64,000 nt of DNA from an uncultured Lachnoclostridium sp. (lineage in GTDB: Bacteria; Bacillota; Clostridia; Lachnospirales; Lachnospiraceae), in contig CAOJBY010000006.1 in assembly GCA_948330435.1 (NCBI GenBank), positions 84,926 to 148,925 of the forward strand. Reading direction: 5' to 3'. The translations under genes were made by a program, and so were the position numbers. The notes under the pieces were generated by a model that did not search any database, was not told the DNA's origin, and saw only the letters and a list, made by a program, of their open reading frames with translations. Positions 1 to 8,252 of this stretch are shown here, in pieces. Within the stretch, counting starts at the first letter, position 1; each line of letters opens with the position of its first letter.

Positions 1-266
1 ACACTCCGCAAAATGGTCAATACCATATTCTGCAGACTGCTTCCGGCCTCCGCTCCCTTTTTCAGACGATCCGCCAGTTCCCCGTTTCCAACCTCCGTGC
101 GAATCCAGTCCCACAAACGCACTCCCAGCATTCGCTTGTCCACCAGATAAATATTCTGGTACAGAAAATATGCCAACTCCTCCATAGAGTAAAGGCGAAT
201 TCCCATACTCTCAATATAGTAAGGAGTCTTTGCCTGCTCCTGATTACACAGTAATACCGCTCCCAT
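1..266 (-). CDS. Unknown protein, N-terminal part (cut by window edge)
   Basis: The frame is open from an ATG at 266 to the window edge, giving the first 88 residues (MGAVLLCNQEQAKTPYYIES...). It starts 15 bases after the stop of the actin-fold-like gene and so is probably the third gene of the same operon. The segment is rich in aromatic and charged residues (YSMEELAYFLYQNIYLVDK), with no signal peptide or membrane segment. I do not recognise the family. The linkage suggests that it works with the two genes upstream. A different frame over the same bases is open but gives a Trp/Arg-rich sequence typical of a shadow. Confidence 0.7.
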   Translation of the reverse strand, partial: MGAVLLCNQEQAKTPYYIESMGIRLYSMEELAYFLYQNIYLVDKRMLGVRLWDWIRTEVGNGELADRLKKGAEAGSSLQNMVLTILRS

Positions 267-281
267 ATCACACCTCTTATC

Positions 282-1376
282 TTAAGTCAGCTCCACTTCC
301 TCTGTCCAGCATAAATCCGACGAAGGAAATAGTTCTCCAAATCCCATATCACGCACCTCCAGCCGCAGGCGATCCACACGGAGGAACTCTACCTCTATGT
401 GAAGACGTGTGGCCCGGGACGGCCGATCTGGCAAGCCCTCCAAAGATAAGCTTTCCTTAAACCCCTCCGCTCCCTGCATCGGCTGAAAGAGAAATTCCAC
501 TACCGGCTCATCATAGAGAAGTGCCTCACACCAGGCTTTTGCCTCATACCAGCTCTCCCCTGCATTCAGAAGCGTGTACATGCTGTTCTTTCCTGCTCCC
601 GGTGTCCTAAGACACACATTATAGGAGATCTTATCTGCACCAAGAAATACGTAAGCAGCCGTCATTACCCGATTTGCCATCTGTGCCGCCCTGTAGCAGG
701 CTCCTTTTGCATAGAGGTTATTTCCGGCAAATACCCTGCGTCCATTGCAAAGAAGCTTTAAGGAATCTTCATACCATTTTTCCTCAAAGCCCTCCCCTAC
801 CAGATAAACTGCCGTAACGGGGCGGCTGGAAAAAATCTCCCGAATCAGTTCCTGAAATGCTTCATTTTTCTCCGGTTGCTGCAAGCCGGAAAGGGGCTTC
901 TCCCACTTTTCTTCACATTCCACCCTGGCTAAATAGGGGGTGGTGTGAGGGTTTACATTCAAAACCATACCCCGAAGCAGCTCCCCCTCATAATCAAAGA
1001 GAACCGCCTGATGCCGCCAGATCTCTTTTGGCTGATTCAGCACATAGGCACAAAAGCTTTCCTGCCGGGTCTGGATATAGATCCGGCTTTCCGGAACACC
1101 TATCATCTGCATGGCTGTGCGTTTAATCTGCTCCACCATGCCTTCCTCCAGGGTTTCCACGGAAAACACAACGGCCGCTGCTTCATGAATCTTTCCATAG
1201 GGCTTAATAAGCCGCAGAGCCTTTTTTAAAAACAGTCCCAAATTTTCCGTAGGAATCCGATATTTCTCTGCTCCTGGCACTACGGATATGGATACCGGCC
1301 CATTGGAAGTTCCATTCCAACAGCAAATCTGGGAATATTCTTTTCCCAAATCAAAGCCTACTACAAACTGCCCCAT
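282..1376 (-). CDS. Degenerate actin/Hsp70-fold protein (DUF5716-like)
   Basis: A 364-residue protein. The ATG at 1376 is chosen because AGGAGG lies just upstream (1384-1389); a longer frame reaching 1427 has no such site. The N-terminus VVGFDLGKEYS resembles the phosphate-1 loop of the ASKHA (actin/Hsp70/sugar kinase) fold. The middle segment VLFDYEGELLRG is placed like phosphate-2. The late segment VYLVGEGFEEKWYEDSL followed by NNLYAKGACYRA resembles the adenosine motif and the helix after it. The usual DxGT acidic and Thr residues of phosphate-2 are not kept, so ATP hydrolysis is doubtful. Family name (DUF5716-like) is from memory. It lies between a DUF5717-like gene and an unknown gene on the same strand. 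A long hairpin repeat occupies its leader. Confidence 0.7.
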   Translation of the reverse strand: MGQFVVGFDLGKEYSQICCWNGTSNGPVSISVVPGAEKYRIPTENLGLFLKKALRLIKPYGKIHEAAAVVFSVETLEEGMVEQIKRTAMQMIGVPESRIYIQTRQESFCAYVLNQPKEIWRHQAVLFDYEGELLRGMVLNVNPHTTPYLARVECEEKWEKPLSGLQQPEKNEAFQELIREIFSSRPVTAVYLVGEGFEEKWYEDSLKLLCNGRRVFAGNNLYAKGACYRAAQMANRVMTAAYVFLGADKISYNVCLRTPGAGKNSMYTLLNAGESWYEAKAWCEALLYDEPVVEFLFQPMQGAEGFKESLSLEGLPDRPSRATRLHIEVEFLRVDRLRLEVRDMGFGELFPSSDLCWTEEVELT

Positions 1377-1390
1377 CCTGTTCCTCCTAT

Positions 1391-1530
1391 TAAAAGTTCC
1401 GTAATATCCTGTCCGTGCACAAATCAATTTTCAGCCGCAGGTACATGCGTCTGCAAATTGATTTGTGCACGAACAGGATATTACTGCTTTAAGTTGCTAC
1501 GCAACAGTACTAAAGGGTAAAGCGTCTTTA
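1391..1530 (-). repeat. Leader repeat R1: 30-bp-stem hairpin plus GTTGC/GCAAC element
   Basis: Left arm 1401-1430 and right arm 1455-1484 pair at 29 of 30 positions around a 24-base loop. A second small hairpin, GTTGC-TAC-GCAAC at 1493-1505, is followed by ACAGTACTAAAGGGTAAAG. On the minus strand the block sits between the DUF5717-like stop (1569) and the AGGAGG of the next gene (1384-1389). There is no T-tract after the stem, so it is not a standard terminator. Related blocks occur at 4141, 6711, 27786, 44627, 54543 and 56826. Its function is unknown. Confidence 0.85.
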
Positions 1531-1568
1531 CGACTTTATCATCCAGTAGAAATATTTCTCAAGAATTT

Positions 1569-4118
1569 TTATTTTAATGAAAAGAATCTCTCTACTAAAA
1601 ATTGCTTGCGACCATACTGCTCAAGCTGGCGTTCCAAAAGCAGCATATCCCGTTCCTCCATGGAACGGGCCATCTCGTAAATGGCCGCATACTTGGTTCC
1701 GGTCACAAGTTCCTCATCCCGGCCCTCGATTATACTACAATCCGGCGTGGATTTTTCTGTTCCGTCATCCAATGTCTCTGTTACAAACCAAGTGAGGCGT
1801 TCTCCGAAAAAGAGCGTAAACTCCTTTACAAACACTCCAACCTCTGTAGGGTACAGCCTCTCCGCAACATAGCTGCACTGCTTCTCTCTGGGAGTCTCAA
1901 TCACATAATGAATCACTACCTTATGGGACGGATTCGTTCGATACTCCACGAAAGTCTTGTCCTCCAAAAGCTGAGGTCGTCCAATCTGATCCAGCAAGTC
2001 TTTCATAAATCCAAAACGAAGTCTGCGTTGTATATACCCCATAGTCATCTGCTCTGCCCGGATCCTTTGATGCTCTGTAAGCTGAGACTGGCATGATAAA
2101 TACTTCAAATAAGCCAGACCACAGATATCCGCTAGATTCTCCTCCCAGGCAATGCCCTGCTCAATATAATCATACGTTCTTTCCGGCACCTTTTCTCCCA
2201 GCACAAAATCCTCATGGGCCAGCCAGGTCAGATAAGCCGTACTGACAATTCCTTTCCCGCCCAAGCGATGGTAGTCTCGAAAGATCTCGAATGCCGAATC
2301 CAGAAATTGGCCTGTAAAAAGCATCTGGCTTAAAAGACGCTCCTCCAGTTCAAAAACGTTCAGTTCAAATTCCTCTCCCGCCCTCCAAATCTGTTCCATC
2401 ACCTGACAGGAACCATAGTAATATCCGGCCAGGTATTCCAGAATGCTTTCATTATACTTATGATTTTGAAATACAAACAGACAAAGCTTTAAGAGAAATT
2501 CGTCCTCCCCATATTCTAACTCCCGAATGGCCCATGCTGTAAGCTTAATGAGAAGTTTCACCCGAACCATGGAGTAGCCATGCTTTTTCACCAGATTCCA
2601 TGCCTCATCATAAAGCCCCCGCAGAATCAAAATCTCGGTAAACCGTGCCCGATCCTTAGGGGTCATATAGGTAGTCTCTGTAATAAAGAACTCCCGATCC
2701 AGTTCCTCCAGTTCATGATTGGCATAATAAAATTGCAAAATCTCCTGACGGACCTCCTGCTTATACCTGGCTGTCAATCCGTTGATCTTCAGCATACGCT
2801 TATAATTTTCCACATTTTCCGCCGTAATCACATGATAGCGGGAGGTTCCGTCACACAGGTGGAGATAGAGCCCCTGATGATACCGAAGCAATTCCCTGCA
2901 GCGTTCCACATATCTTTGCTCTTTTAAAAGCCGCTGTATGGTATAAGGCACGCTGGAACTATAACAATTCCCCTGCTCGTCCACCAAAAGAATCACGGCT
3001 CCCGGCGTATAAACAGGAACCAGTGCTTCCCCCCCACTCAAAGGCACGGTAATACGTCTCTGCAAAGGCTCATAAAGTACCTGAACCTGACGAATCCTGG
3101 GATCCGTACAGGTAAGCTTCCGCAAAAACATAATATCTGCCAGAGCCTCGGCAAAATCAATCGTCAAAAGATTCTCCACCAAAAACCGTTCATAAATAAC
3201 AGCCAAATCTACACTGAGTTTCCGTTCCAGGAGCTGCTCTAACATGAAAGATTCCATTTCCTTTTCATACTGACGATAAATATCGGAATTCCGATCCTGA
3301 TACTGAATAATATTGGCATACAGAAAAGCTTTCTGGCGGCTGTTTAAAGTATTCTCCATCCGAAAATACAAAAGCAGGTTTCTGGGAAGCTGCTCTTTAA
3401 AATTCTCCGGAACGGACATCATAAAGTATTCAAAGAGGTTGGTAATCTTAAGTTCCATCCGCACGCCTCTCTGATACCAGAAAAAGCTTTCCTCATCCGT
3501 ACGGCCGCTTTTAATCAGAATGGAACAGATCCCACTTAACATCTCCTGTCCGCCAAACTTATGATAGGCATTCTTAAGTCTTGCAAACTGAGTGGCCGTA
3601 GGCTGTCGACTCTTTAAAATCAACTCTGTAAGGCGCAGAGCCTCCTCCCCTGTCATCTCCTCCGGATCATCTGTCACAATCTCAACTACCGTATCAGGCT
3701 TTTTTTCTTTCTCCGGAGGAAGCGGTTCAATGGGATCCGCTGAAATAAAATAGGCATAACTCTCCTCCTCCGGCTCCCTGTGCTCCTCCACCAAAACCCG
3801 ATAAGGCAAACTATATTCCCCAGCCTCTGTAACAATACAGAATTCGCCCGTTATCTCTTCACCACCCCACATTCCCCGGCTGTCAAAAATATAAGTAATT
3901 CGTGCGTTTCGCCCATGAAAGCTTCGGTTCTCCAAACCCATACGGCTGGAAGAAGTGTAGACAATCCCTTTAACAGAACGTCCGCAGGAGATTGTAAAAT
4001 TCCCCTCCTTGCGTCCTCCCGGACTGCAATGAAGCTGAATGTAGGACTCTGATAAAATCACAGGCGTTTTTTCATATTCAAATTTTCCTGCTGCTATCCG
4101 TTCAATCTTAGCCCTCAT
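1569..4118 (-). CDS. Large conserved protein, DUF5717-like
   Basis: An 849-residue protein starting MRAKIERIAAGKFEYE. There is no signal peptide or obvious membrane span. The first ~110 residues look beta-rich (SESYIQLHCSPGGRKEGNF, then SLPYRVLVEE). A charged linker with acidic and proline residues follows (about 130-160), then a long alpha-helical body like tandem helical repeats (LTELILKSRQPTATQFARL, LLYFRMENTLNSRQKAFLYA). The C-terminal ~130 residues are beta-rich again. The domain name DUF5717 is from memory and tentative. As first gene of the operon with a degenerate actin-fold partner, it may be a scaffold, but no activity can be read from sequence. The leader carries a half-copy of the repeat family (4141-4163) and only a weak GAAAGGA ribosome site. 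Confidence 0.8.
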   Translation of the reverse strand: MRAKIERIAAGKFEYEKTPVILSESYIQLHCSPGGRKEGNFTISCGRSVKGIVYTSSSRMGLENRSFHGRNARITYIFDSRGMWGGEEITGEFCIVTEAGEYSLPYRVLVEEHREPEEESYAYFISADPIEPLPPEKEKKPDTVVEIVTDDPEEMTGEEALRLTELILKSRQPTATQFARLKNAYHKFGGQEMLSGICSILIKSGRTDEESFFWYQRGVRMELKITNLFEYFMMSVPENFKEQLPRNLLLYFRMENTLNSRQKAFLYANIIQYQDRNSDIYRQYEKEMESFMLEQLLERKLSVDLAVIYERFLVENLLTIDFAEALADIMFLRKLTCTDPRIRQVQVLYEPLQRRITVPLSGGEALVPVYTPGAVILLVDEQGNCYSSSVPYTIQRLLKEQRYVERCRELLRYHQGLYLHLCDGTSRYHVITAENVENYKRMLKINGLTARYKQEVRQEILQFYYANHELEELDREFFITETTYMTPKDRARFTEILILRGLYDEAWNLVKKHGYSMVRVKLLIKLTAWAIRELEYGEDEFLLKLCLFVFQNHKYNESILEYLAGYYYGSCQVMEQIWRAGEEFELNVFELEERLLSQMLFTGQFLDSAFEIFRDYHRLGGKGIVSTAYLTWLAHEDFVLGEKVPERTYDYIEQGIAWEENLADICGLAYLKYLSCQSQLTEHQRIRAEQMTMGYIQRRLRFGFMKDLLDQIGRPQLLEDKTFVEYRTNPSHKVVIHYVIETPREKQCSYVAERLYPTEVGVFVKEFTLFFGERLTWFVTETLDDGTEKSTPDCSIIEGRDEELVTGTKYAAIYEMARSMEERDMLLLERQLEQYGRKQFLVERFFSLK

Positions 4119-4140
4119 AAGCCCTTTATCCTTTCATTTT

Positions 4141-4163
4141 ATAGTTCCGCAATATTCCTGTTA
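4141..4163 (-). repeat. Leader repeat R6: truncated AGTTCCG(C/T)AATAT half-copy
   Basis: The + strand reads AGTTCCGCAATATTCCTGTTA. This matches the gene-proximal half of the long hairpin at 1396-1413 and lies in the same position relative to a minus-strand start (here 4118). No right arm is visible, so this copy cannot form the long stem. Confidence 0.6.
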
Positions 4164-4173
4164 TATTTAAAGA

Positions 4174-4201
4174 TTGCAATTTTTTTAAATTTCATTATAA
4201 T
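4174..4201 (+). promoter_or_regulatory. Sigma-A-type promoter for the aminotransferase gene
   Basis: TTGCAA at 4174-4179 and a consensus TATAAT at 4196-4201 are 16 bases apart, on the + strand about 90 bases before the ATG at 4293. The region is very AT-rich. The two genes either side are divergent, so a minus-strand promoter must also lie here; I could not choose one with confidence. Confidence 0.5.
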
Positions 4202-4292
4202 GATAGGAAGCAAAGCAACCTCAATTACCTTTTATACCATTTGTTACAGTATAACATTTTTTAAAATAAAGTACAAGAAAAGAGGCTTTCTA

Positions 4293-5387
4293 ATGTTAAA
4301 ACATGTGGATCATTTTCACGGCAGTGATTTGGAAAAAATAGAACAGGTTTATGGAGTCAAAAAAGAAGAGATTATCAGCTTCAGTGCCAATGTAAACCCC
4401 CTGGGAATCTCACCTGTGATGCGTTCTGCTCTTATAGACCAGGTCGACTGCATCACCTCATATCCGGACAGAGAATACACCTCTCTGCGTCGTCAGATTG
4501 GTGCCTACACTGGTGCCCCCATGGAACACATCATAGTGGGCAACGGTTCAACAGAACTGATTTCCCTCTTCATCCAGATGGAACACCCTGAAAAAGCTTT
4601 GATCCTGGGTCCCACCTATTCCGAATATGAACGGGAAATATCTCTTGGAGGCGGCACTTCCCTTTACTACCCGTTACAGGAAGAAGTCGGTTTCGCCCTG
4701 GACGTAGATGACTTTCGCACCCATCTGAATGAAAGTCTGGACCTGCTGGTAATCTGCAATCCCAACAACCCCACCTCTTCCGCCATATCGCAGCATACTA
4801 TGCGAAAAATTCTGGACGAGTGCAAGCGTTATGATATCTGCGTCATGGTAGACGAAACTTATGTAGAATTCGCTCCTGATTATCAGGCCATCACCTCTGT
4901 TCCTCTGACCCGTTACTACAACAACCTGGTAATCCTGCGAGGCGTATCCAAGTTCTTCGCTTCTCCGGGTCTGCGCTTAGGGTATGCCATCACCGGCAAT
5001 GAAGATCTCATCAAACGCATTAACTCAATAAAAAACCCATGGACCATCAACAGTCTGGCTGCAGCAGCCGGAGAATTGATGTTCTCAGACACAGATTATA
5101 TCGTCAAAACCAAAGACTTAACCTCCAAAGAACGTACCCGAATCAGTCAGGGGTTATCCTCCTGGGGAACTGTAAAAGCATATAACTCCTATGCCAACTT
5201 CATTCTGGTCCGCATAGAAAAAAAGGGCATCACAGCCGAAGATCTCTTCAAACACGCCATCCGGCAGAAAATGATGATCCGAAACTGCTGCACTTTCCCT
5301 TTCTTAGACAATCGCTACATCCGCTTCTGCTTCATGACCCCAGAGCAGAATGATGCCCTGTTAACATGTCTTAAAGAACTTCTATAG
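4293..5387 (+). CDS. HisC/CobD-like class I/II PLP aminotransferase
   Basis: A 364-residue PLP fold-type I enzyme. The ATG at 4293 is preferred over an upstream one at 4200, because AAGAGG lies before it and homologues begin near HVDHFHGSD. Visible motifs: FSANVNPLG near the N-terminus, the NPNNPT substrate/PLP loop, VDETYVEF (the Asp contacting the PLP pyridine) and SKFFASPGLRLGYA with the Schiff-base Lys. The family covers histidinol-phosphate aminotransferase and L-threonine-O-3-phosphate decarboxylase. The HGSD and SANVNPLG start leans towards the CobD side, but no histidine or cobalamin genes are adjacent, so the substrate stays open. It is one of only three clear + strand genes in the window. 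Confidence 0.85.
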   Translation: MLKHVDHFHGSDLEKIEQVYGVKKEEIISFSANVNPLGISPVMRSALIDQVDCITSYPDREYTSLRRQIGAYTGAPMEHIIVGNGSTELISLFIQMEHPEKALILGPTYSEYEREISLGGGTSLYYPLQEEVGFALDVDDFRTHLNESLDLLVICNPNNPTSSAISQHTMRKILDECKRYDICVMVDETYVEFAPDYQAITSVPLTRYYNNLVILRGVSKFFASPGLRLGYAITGNEDLIKRINSIKNPWTINSLAAAAGELMFSDTDYIVKTKDLTSKERTRISQGLSSWGTVKAYNSYANFILVRIEKKGITAEDLFKHAIRQKMMIRNCCTFPFLDNRYIRFCFMTPEQNDALLTCLKELL

Positions 5388-5396
5388 CCAAAACCA

Positions 5397-5437
5397 GGGA
5401 GCGGATCAAGAAAGACCGCTCCCATCTGTTTATTCCT
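5397..5437. terminator. Bidirectional terminator between convergent genes
   Basis: GGGAGCGG (5397-5404) and CCGCTCCC (5416-5423) form a perfect 8-bp GC-rich stem with an 11-base loop. A T-rich stretch follows on the + side and an A-rich stretch precedes it. It sits between the convergent aminotransferase and foldase genes and probably serves both. Confidence 0.75.
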
Positions 5438-6428
5438 CAAAATATTTATTATAGATCTCTAAAAAGCTCTCGGAAATCCCCTGCTCCCAATCTCCAAAAT
5501 GTACCTGCTCCCAAATCCGATTATTAAACTCCGAAGGTGTACTTGCAATCAATTCCTCATAGATCCGGCTAAAAATCTCATCTCTACGCCGTTCTACCAT
5601 CGTAACCTTATTATCCTCCGTAGCCTCCCGATCAAAATTGTCAATACATTTAAGGATATAGAACCCATCCTCTCCTTCAATGATACCACTAACTGCATCA
5701 TTCTCAAGAGCAAATGCCGCCTCCTCATAAGCCGCTTCTTTTTCTCCCCTGCCAAACGTATAGCTAAGCTGGCTATCCTGACTATAAACAGATGCCAGAG
5801 TTAAAAATTCCTTTCCCGCCTCTATCTCTCCCAAAATATTTTGGGCACTTTCCAAAGAATCCACTTTAATCTGCTGTACTGTAATAATCCGGGCTTCATC
5901 ATCGCTAACCTCTGTATTTACATCTTTCGTGATCTCCCGATACACTTTTCCGGACAACACATGATCGGAATAGAGTTTCTCTACATCTTCCCCCTCAAGC
6001 CCCATGTACTTTACTGCTTCTGTACTTAATGACTTATAATACTCCGCCGCTGCTTTTTTTACTTTCTCCTGCTCTGCTTCCGTCAACTCCACCTCATACT
6101 CCTGTGCCAGAAGCGTAACGGCTTTCATAGAAGCCAACTGAGAAACAATAATATTTTTCACATAATCCTCCAGCGTAATACCACCAAAATCATGCTCCCA
6201 CATCTCAACCCCATAGACACTCTCATATTGAGCCTGATAATCCATTACGTAAATCATCGCTTCCGGCAGCGTACACACACTGTCCCCCACTTTAAAAAGC
6301 TGATTCTCTGTAAGACCTGTAGTCAAAACAATCTCTGTATTTTTAAAATGGCCGCACCCAACCGGGCCCCCTGCCAACAGGCAGGCCGCCAGACACAAAG
6401 CCAATCCCTTTTTCACATTTTTTTTCAT
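5430..6428 (-). CDS. prsA: PrsA/SurA-like peptidyl-prolyl isomerase lipoprotein
   Basis: A 332-residue exported foldase. The N-terminus has a basic start, a hydrophobic core and Cys25 in GGPVGC, an imperfect lipobox, so it is probably lipid-anchored outside the membrane. A SurA_N-like helical region follows, then a parvulin (rotamase) domain at roughly 180-270. Parvulin signs are ARIITVQQIKVDS, LASVYSQD and the later EGEDGFYILKCID. It would assist folding of secreted proteins. It begins 2 bases after the stop of the small acidic gene upstream, so the two are co-transcribed. Whether it is an active isomerase or only a chaperone cannot be judged. Confidence 0.85.
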   Translation of the reverse strand: MKKNVKKGLALCLAACLLAGGPVGCGHFKNTEIVLTTGLTENQLFKVGDSVCTLPEAMIYVMDYQAQYESVYGVEMWEHDFGGITLEDYVKNIIVSQLASMKAVTLLAQEYEVELTEAEQEKVKKAAAEYYKSLSTEAVKYMGLEGEDVEKLYSDHVLSGKVYREITKDVNTEVSDDEARIITVQQIKVDSLESAQNILGEIEAGKEFLTLASVYSQDSQLSYTFGRGEKEAAYEEAAFALENDAVSGIIEGEDGFYILKCIDNFDREATEDNKVTMVERRRDEIFSRIYEELIASTPSEFNNRIWEQVHFGDWEQGISESFLEIYNKYFEE

Positions 6429-6429
6429 T

Positions 6430-6693
6430 CTATGCCTCTACAATCAAATAAGTCCCGTCACCCAAGGGGAAAACTTCTGATATCTCTTCCAGTTCCTCAT
6501 AAGACAAACCGGACACATCCATACCGCTTTCTTCAAAATATTCCCGAACCTCTTTAATGGAATCCACGACTACTGCCATACAGTCTTCCAGAAAGTTCTC
6601 TGCCTCCTCCAAAGACCCGGCAACCGGCTCGTCAAAAAGCTGACCCTGTTTTTTCAGAAAAACTTCCAGACACTCCTCCGAATACTCGTTCAT
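6430..6693 (-). CDS. Small acidic conserved-looking protein, unknown
   Basis: An 87-residue, strongly acidic cytosolic protein (start MNEYSEECLEVFLKKQG, end DGTYLIVEA). A strong AGGAGG precedes the ATG by 7 bases, and the stop is 1 base before the PrsA-like gene. The helical pattern and Glu/Asp excess suggest a small binding protein, but I do not recognise the family. A half-copy of the leader repeat abuts its ribosome site. Confidence 0.7.
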   Translation of the reverse strand: MNEYSEECLEVFLKKQGQLFDEPVAGSLEEAENFLEDCMAVVVDSIKEVREYFEESGMDVSGLSYEELEEISEVFPLGDGTYLIVEA

Positions 6694-6710
6694 ACCAATG
6701 CCTCCTATTT

Positions 6711-6730
6711 TAGTTCCGCAATATCCTATA
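6711..6730 (-). repeat. Leader repeat R7: AGTTCCGCAATATCCTATA half-copy
   Basis: This copies the gene-proximal half of the 1.4-kb hairpin (AGTTCCGTAATATCCTGT there). It again lies immediately upstream of an AGGAGG (6702-6707 on this strand). It overlaps the last bases of the HAD gene at 6726. The distal arm is missing. Confidence 0.6.
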
Positions 6731-7511
6731 ACAATGTTTTCAATACTTTCAACACCCCATCATTCACATTGGTGTCTGTCACATATTTTGCTTCTTTCTT
6801 TACAGCCTCCACCGCATTTCCCACCGCATAGCTTTCTTTCGCACTGTGAAACATTTTGATATCATTAAAATTATCACCAAATACCATGGTTTCTTCCGGA
6901 GAAATCCCCAAAGTCTCTTGAATACTGCGTATAGCATTTCCTTTGCTGGCATCCCTATTCAGGAAATCCAGCCATATCTCTCCTGCCAGAGTACAGTACA
7001 TCCGATCACTCCATCGCTGAATCATATCATCTGCAATCTTTAAAATATCTGTCTTATGATAAATGGCCATCTTATTAACCATTCGTTCCTTTACCAATAC
7101 GTCCTCTTCCACATGAATGATGCTTTTATAACCTTTCCTTACCAGATCCAAAAATTCCGGATCCTGGCTTTCCGTAAAAAACCCTTCTTTCGTATCCATT
7201 GTAAAACTGGCTCCCGGAATCTTACGTACTTCCTGTATCCAATCTTGAATATCTTTCCAGTCCAGTACCTGATCCAACATGGTATATCCTCTGCAATTTA
7301 CATAAGCACCATTTTCTGCAATAAAGATCATATCGTCCTTTACTGGTGCAAAGAGTCTGGACATGCCGAAATAATGCCGTCCACTGGCAGCAGCAAAAAG
7401 AATATCTTTTTCTTTCAGCTTTCGAATCACCGGGAATATCTCTGGATTAATCTGATCGGTTCCCTCCGGAAGCAGTGTTCCGTCAATATCACTTGCAACT
7501 AATTTAATCAT
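6726..7511 (-). CDS. Cof-type HAD-superfamily hydrolase
   Basis: A 261-residue member of the Cof/YidA (type IIB cap) group of HAD phosphatases, which act on sugar phosphates and flavin or PLP phosphates. Motif I is DIDGTLLPEG near residue 8 with both catalytic Asp. Motif II lies in FAAASGRHY, motif III includes the Lys of RDASKGNAI, and motif IV is VFGDNFNDIKMF. Length is normal for the family. The specific substrate cannot be deduced from its neighbours, which are housekeeping genes. Confidence 0.88.
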   Translation of the reverse strand: MIKLVASDIDGTLLPEGTDQINPEIFPVIRKLKEKDILFAAASGRHYFGMSRLFAPVKDDMIFIAENGAYVNCRGYTMLDQVLDWKDIQDWIQEVRKIPGASFTMDTKEGFFTESQDPEFLDLVRKGYKSIIHVEEDVLVKERMVNKMAIYHKTDILKIADDMIQRWSDRMYCTLAGEIWLDFLNRDASKGNAIRSIQETLGISPEETMVFGDNFNDIKMFHSAKESYAVGNAVEAVKKEAKYVTDTNVNDGVLKVLKTLL

Positions 7512-7556
7512 AATTACTCCTTTTTATGCATCTTTCAAGTACTGCTGTTCTGTATC

Positions 7557-8216
7557 TCATTTGTTTTGGTAAATTTCGCACAAAGTCATGGGATCTTCTA
7601 TCACAGCCATAGCTCCTGTAGCTTCCAGTTCCTCTCTTTCCCGAAATCCCCATAAGACTCCTACAGTATACATACCTGCTGCTGTTCCGGTCTTCATGTC
7701 CGTTCCCGTATCACCTATATAAAGGCAATTTTCCGGGTCTGCATTCAGCATCCGGGCCGTATAAAGAGCTCCTTTCGGATCCGGCTTTCTGGGAAGCTCC
7801 TCTGTCTGTCCCTGAATCCAGTCAAAGACCTCTTCCCCAAATACCCGTTGAATCACATTGACCGTATTGGCATGAGGCTTATTGGAGGTTACTCCAAGCC
7901 TGGCTCCAAGTCTCTTTAACTCCTTTATGGACTCCAAAATTCCCGGATAAGGCTTTACATGGTAAAGGCATCCCTCCCGAAAATATTCCATATATTTTTC
8001 TTTGAGGACAGCAAAATGAAGTTCCCTAGTATCCCCATTCACATGTAAAAGCCGGTGCACAAGCATATCCACCCCATCCCCCACGAAAATCTTATAATCT
8101 GCAAGAGAGGCCTCTTTCATACCAAGTTCCCGAAGTGCCCGATTCGCACAGTAAGCCATCGATTCCACACTGTCACATAAAGTTCCATCCAAATCAAAAA
8201 TGCAAGCCTGATACAT
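7557..8216 (-). CDS. HAD phosphatase, phosphoglycolate phosphatase-like
   Basis: About 219 residues with the small helical cap of the Gph/PGMB group. Motif I FDLDGTLCDS, motif II GVTSNKPH, motif III RKPDPKGAL and motif IV YIGDTGTDM are all present. The ATG at 8216 is chosen because GGAAAGGAT lies just before it; the frame extends to a TTG at 8234. Phosphoglycolate or a related small phosphate is likely. It is 36 bases from maf, and the order maf-HAD-HAD suggests one housekeeping operon. Confidence 0.85.
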   Translation of the reverse strand: MYQACIFDLDGTLCDSVESMAYCANRALRELGMKEASLADYKIFVGDGVDMLVHRLLHVNGDTRELHFAVLKEKYMEYFREGCLYHVKPYPGILESIKELKRLGARLGVTSNKPHANTVNVIQRVFGEEVFDWIQGQTEELPRKPDPKGALYTARMLNADPENCLYIGDTGTDMKTGTAAGMYTVGVLWGFREREELEATGAMAVIEDPMTLCEIYQNK

Positions 8217-8252
8217 TGTTATATCCTTTCCCAATTATAATACACTTCCTGC

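Noticed and set aside
1401..1484. Rho-independent terminator or known riboswitch
   Set aside because: No T-tract follows the stem, and I see no conserved core of a riboswitch class I know.
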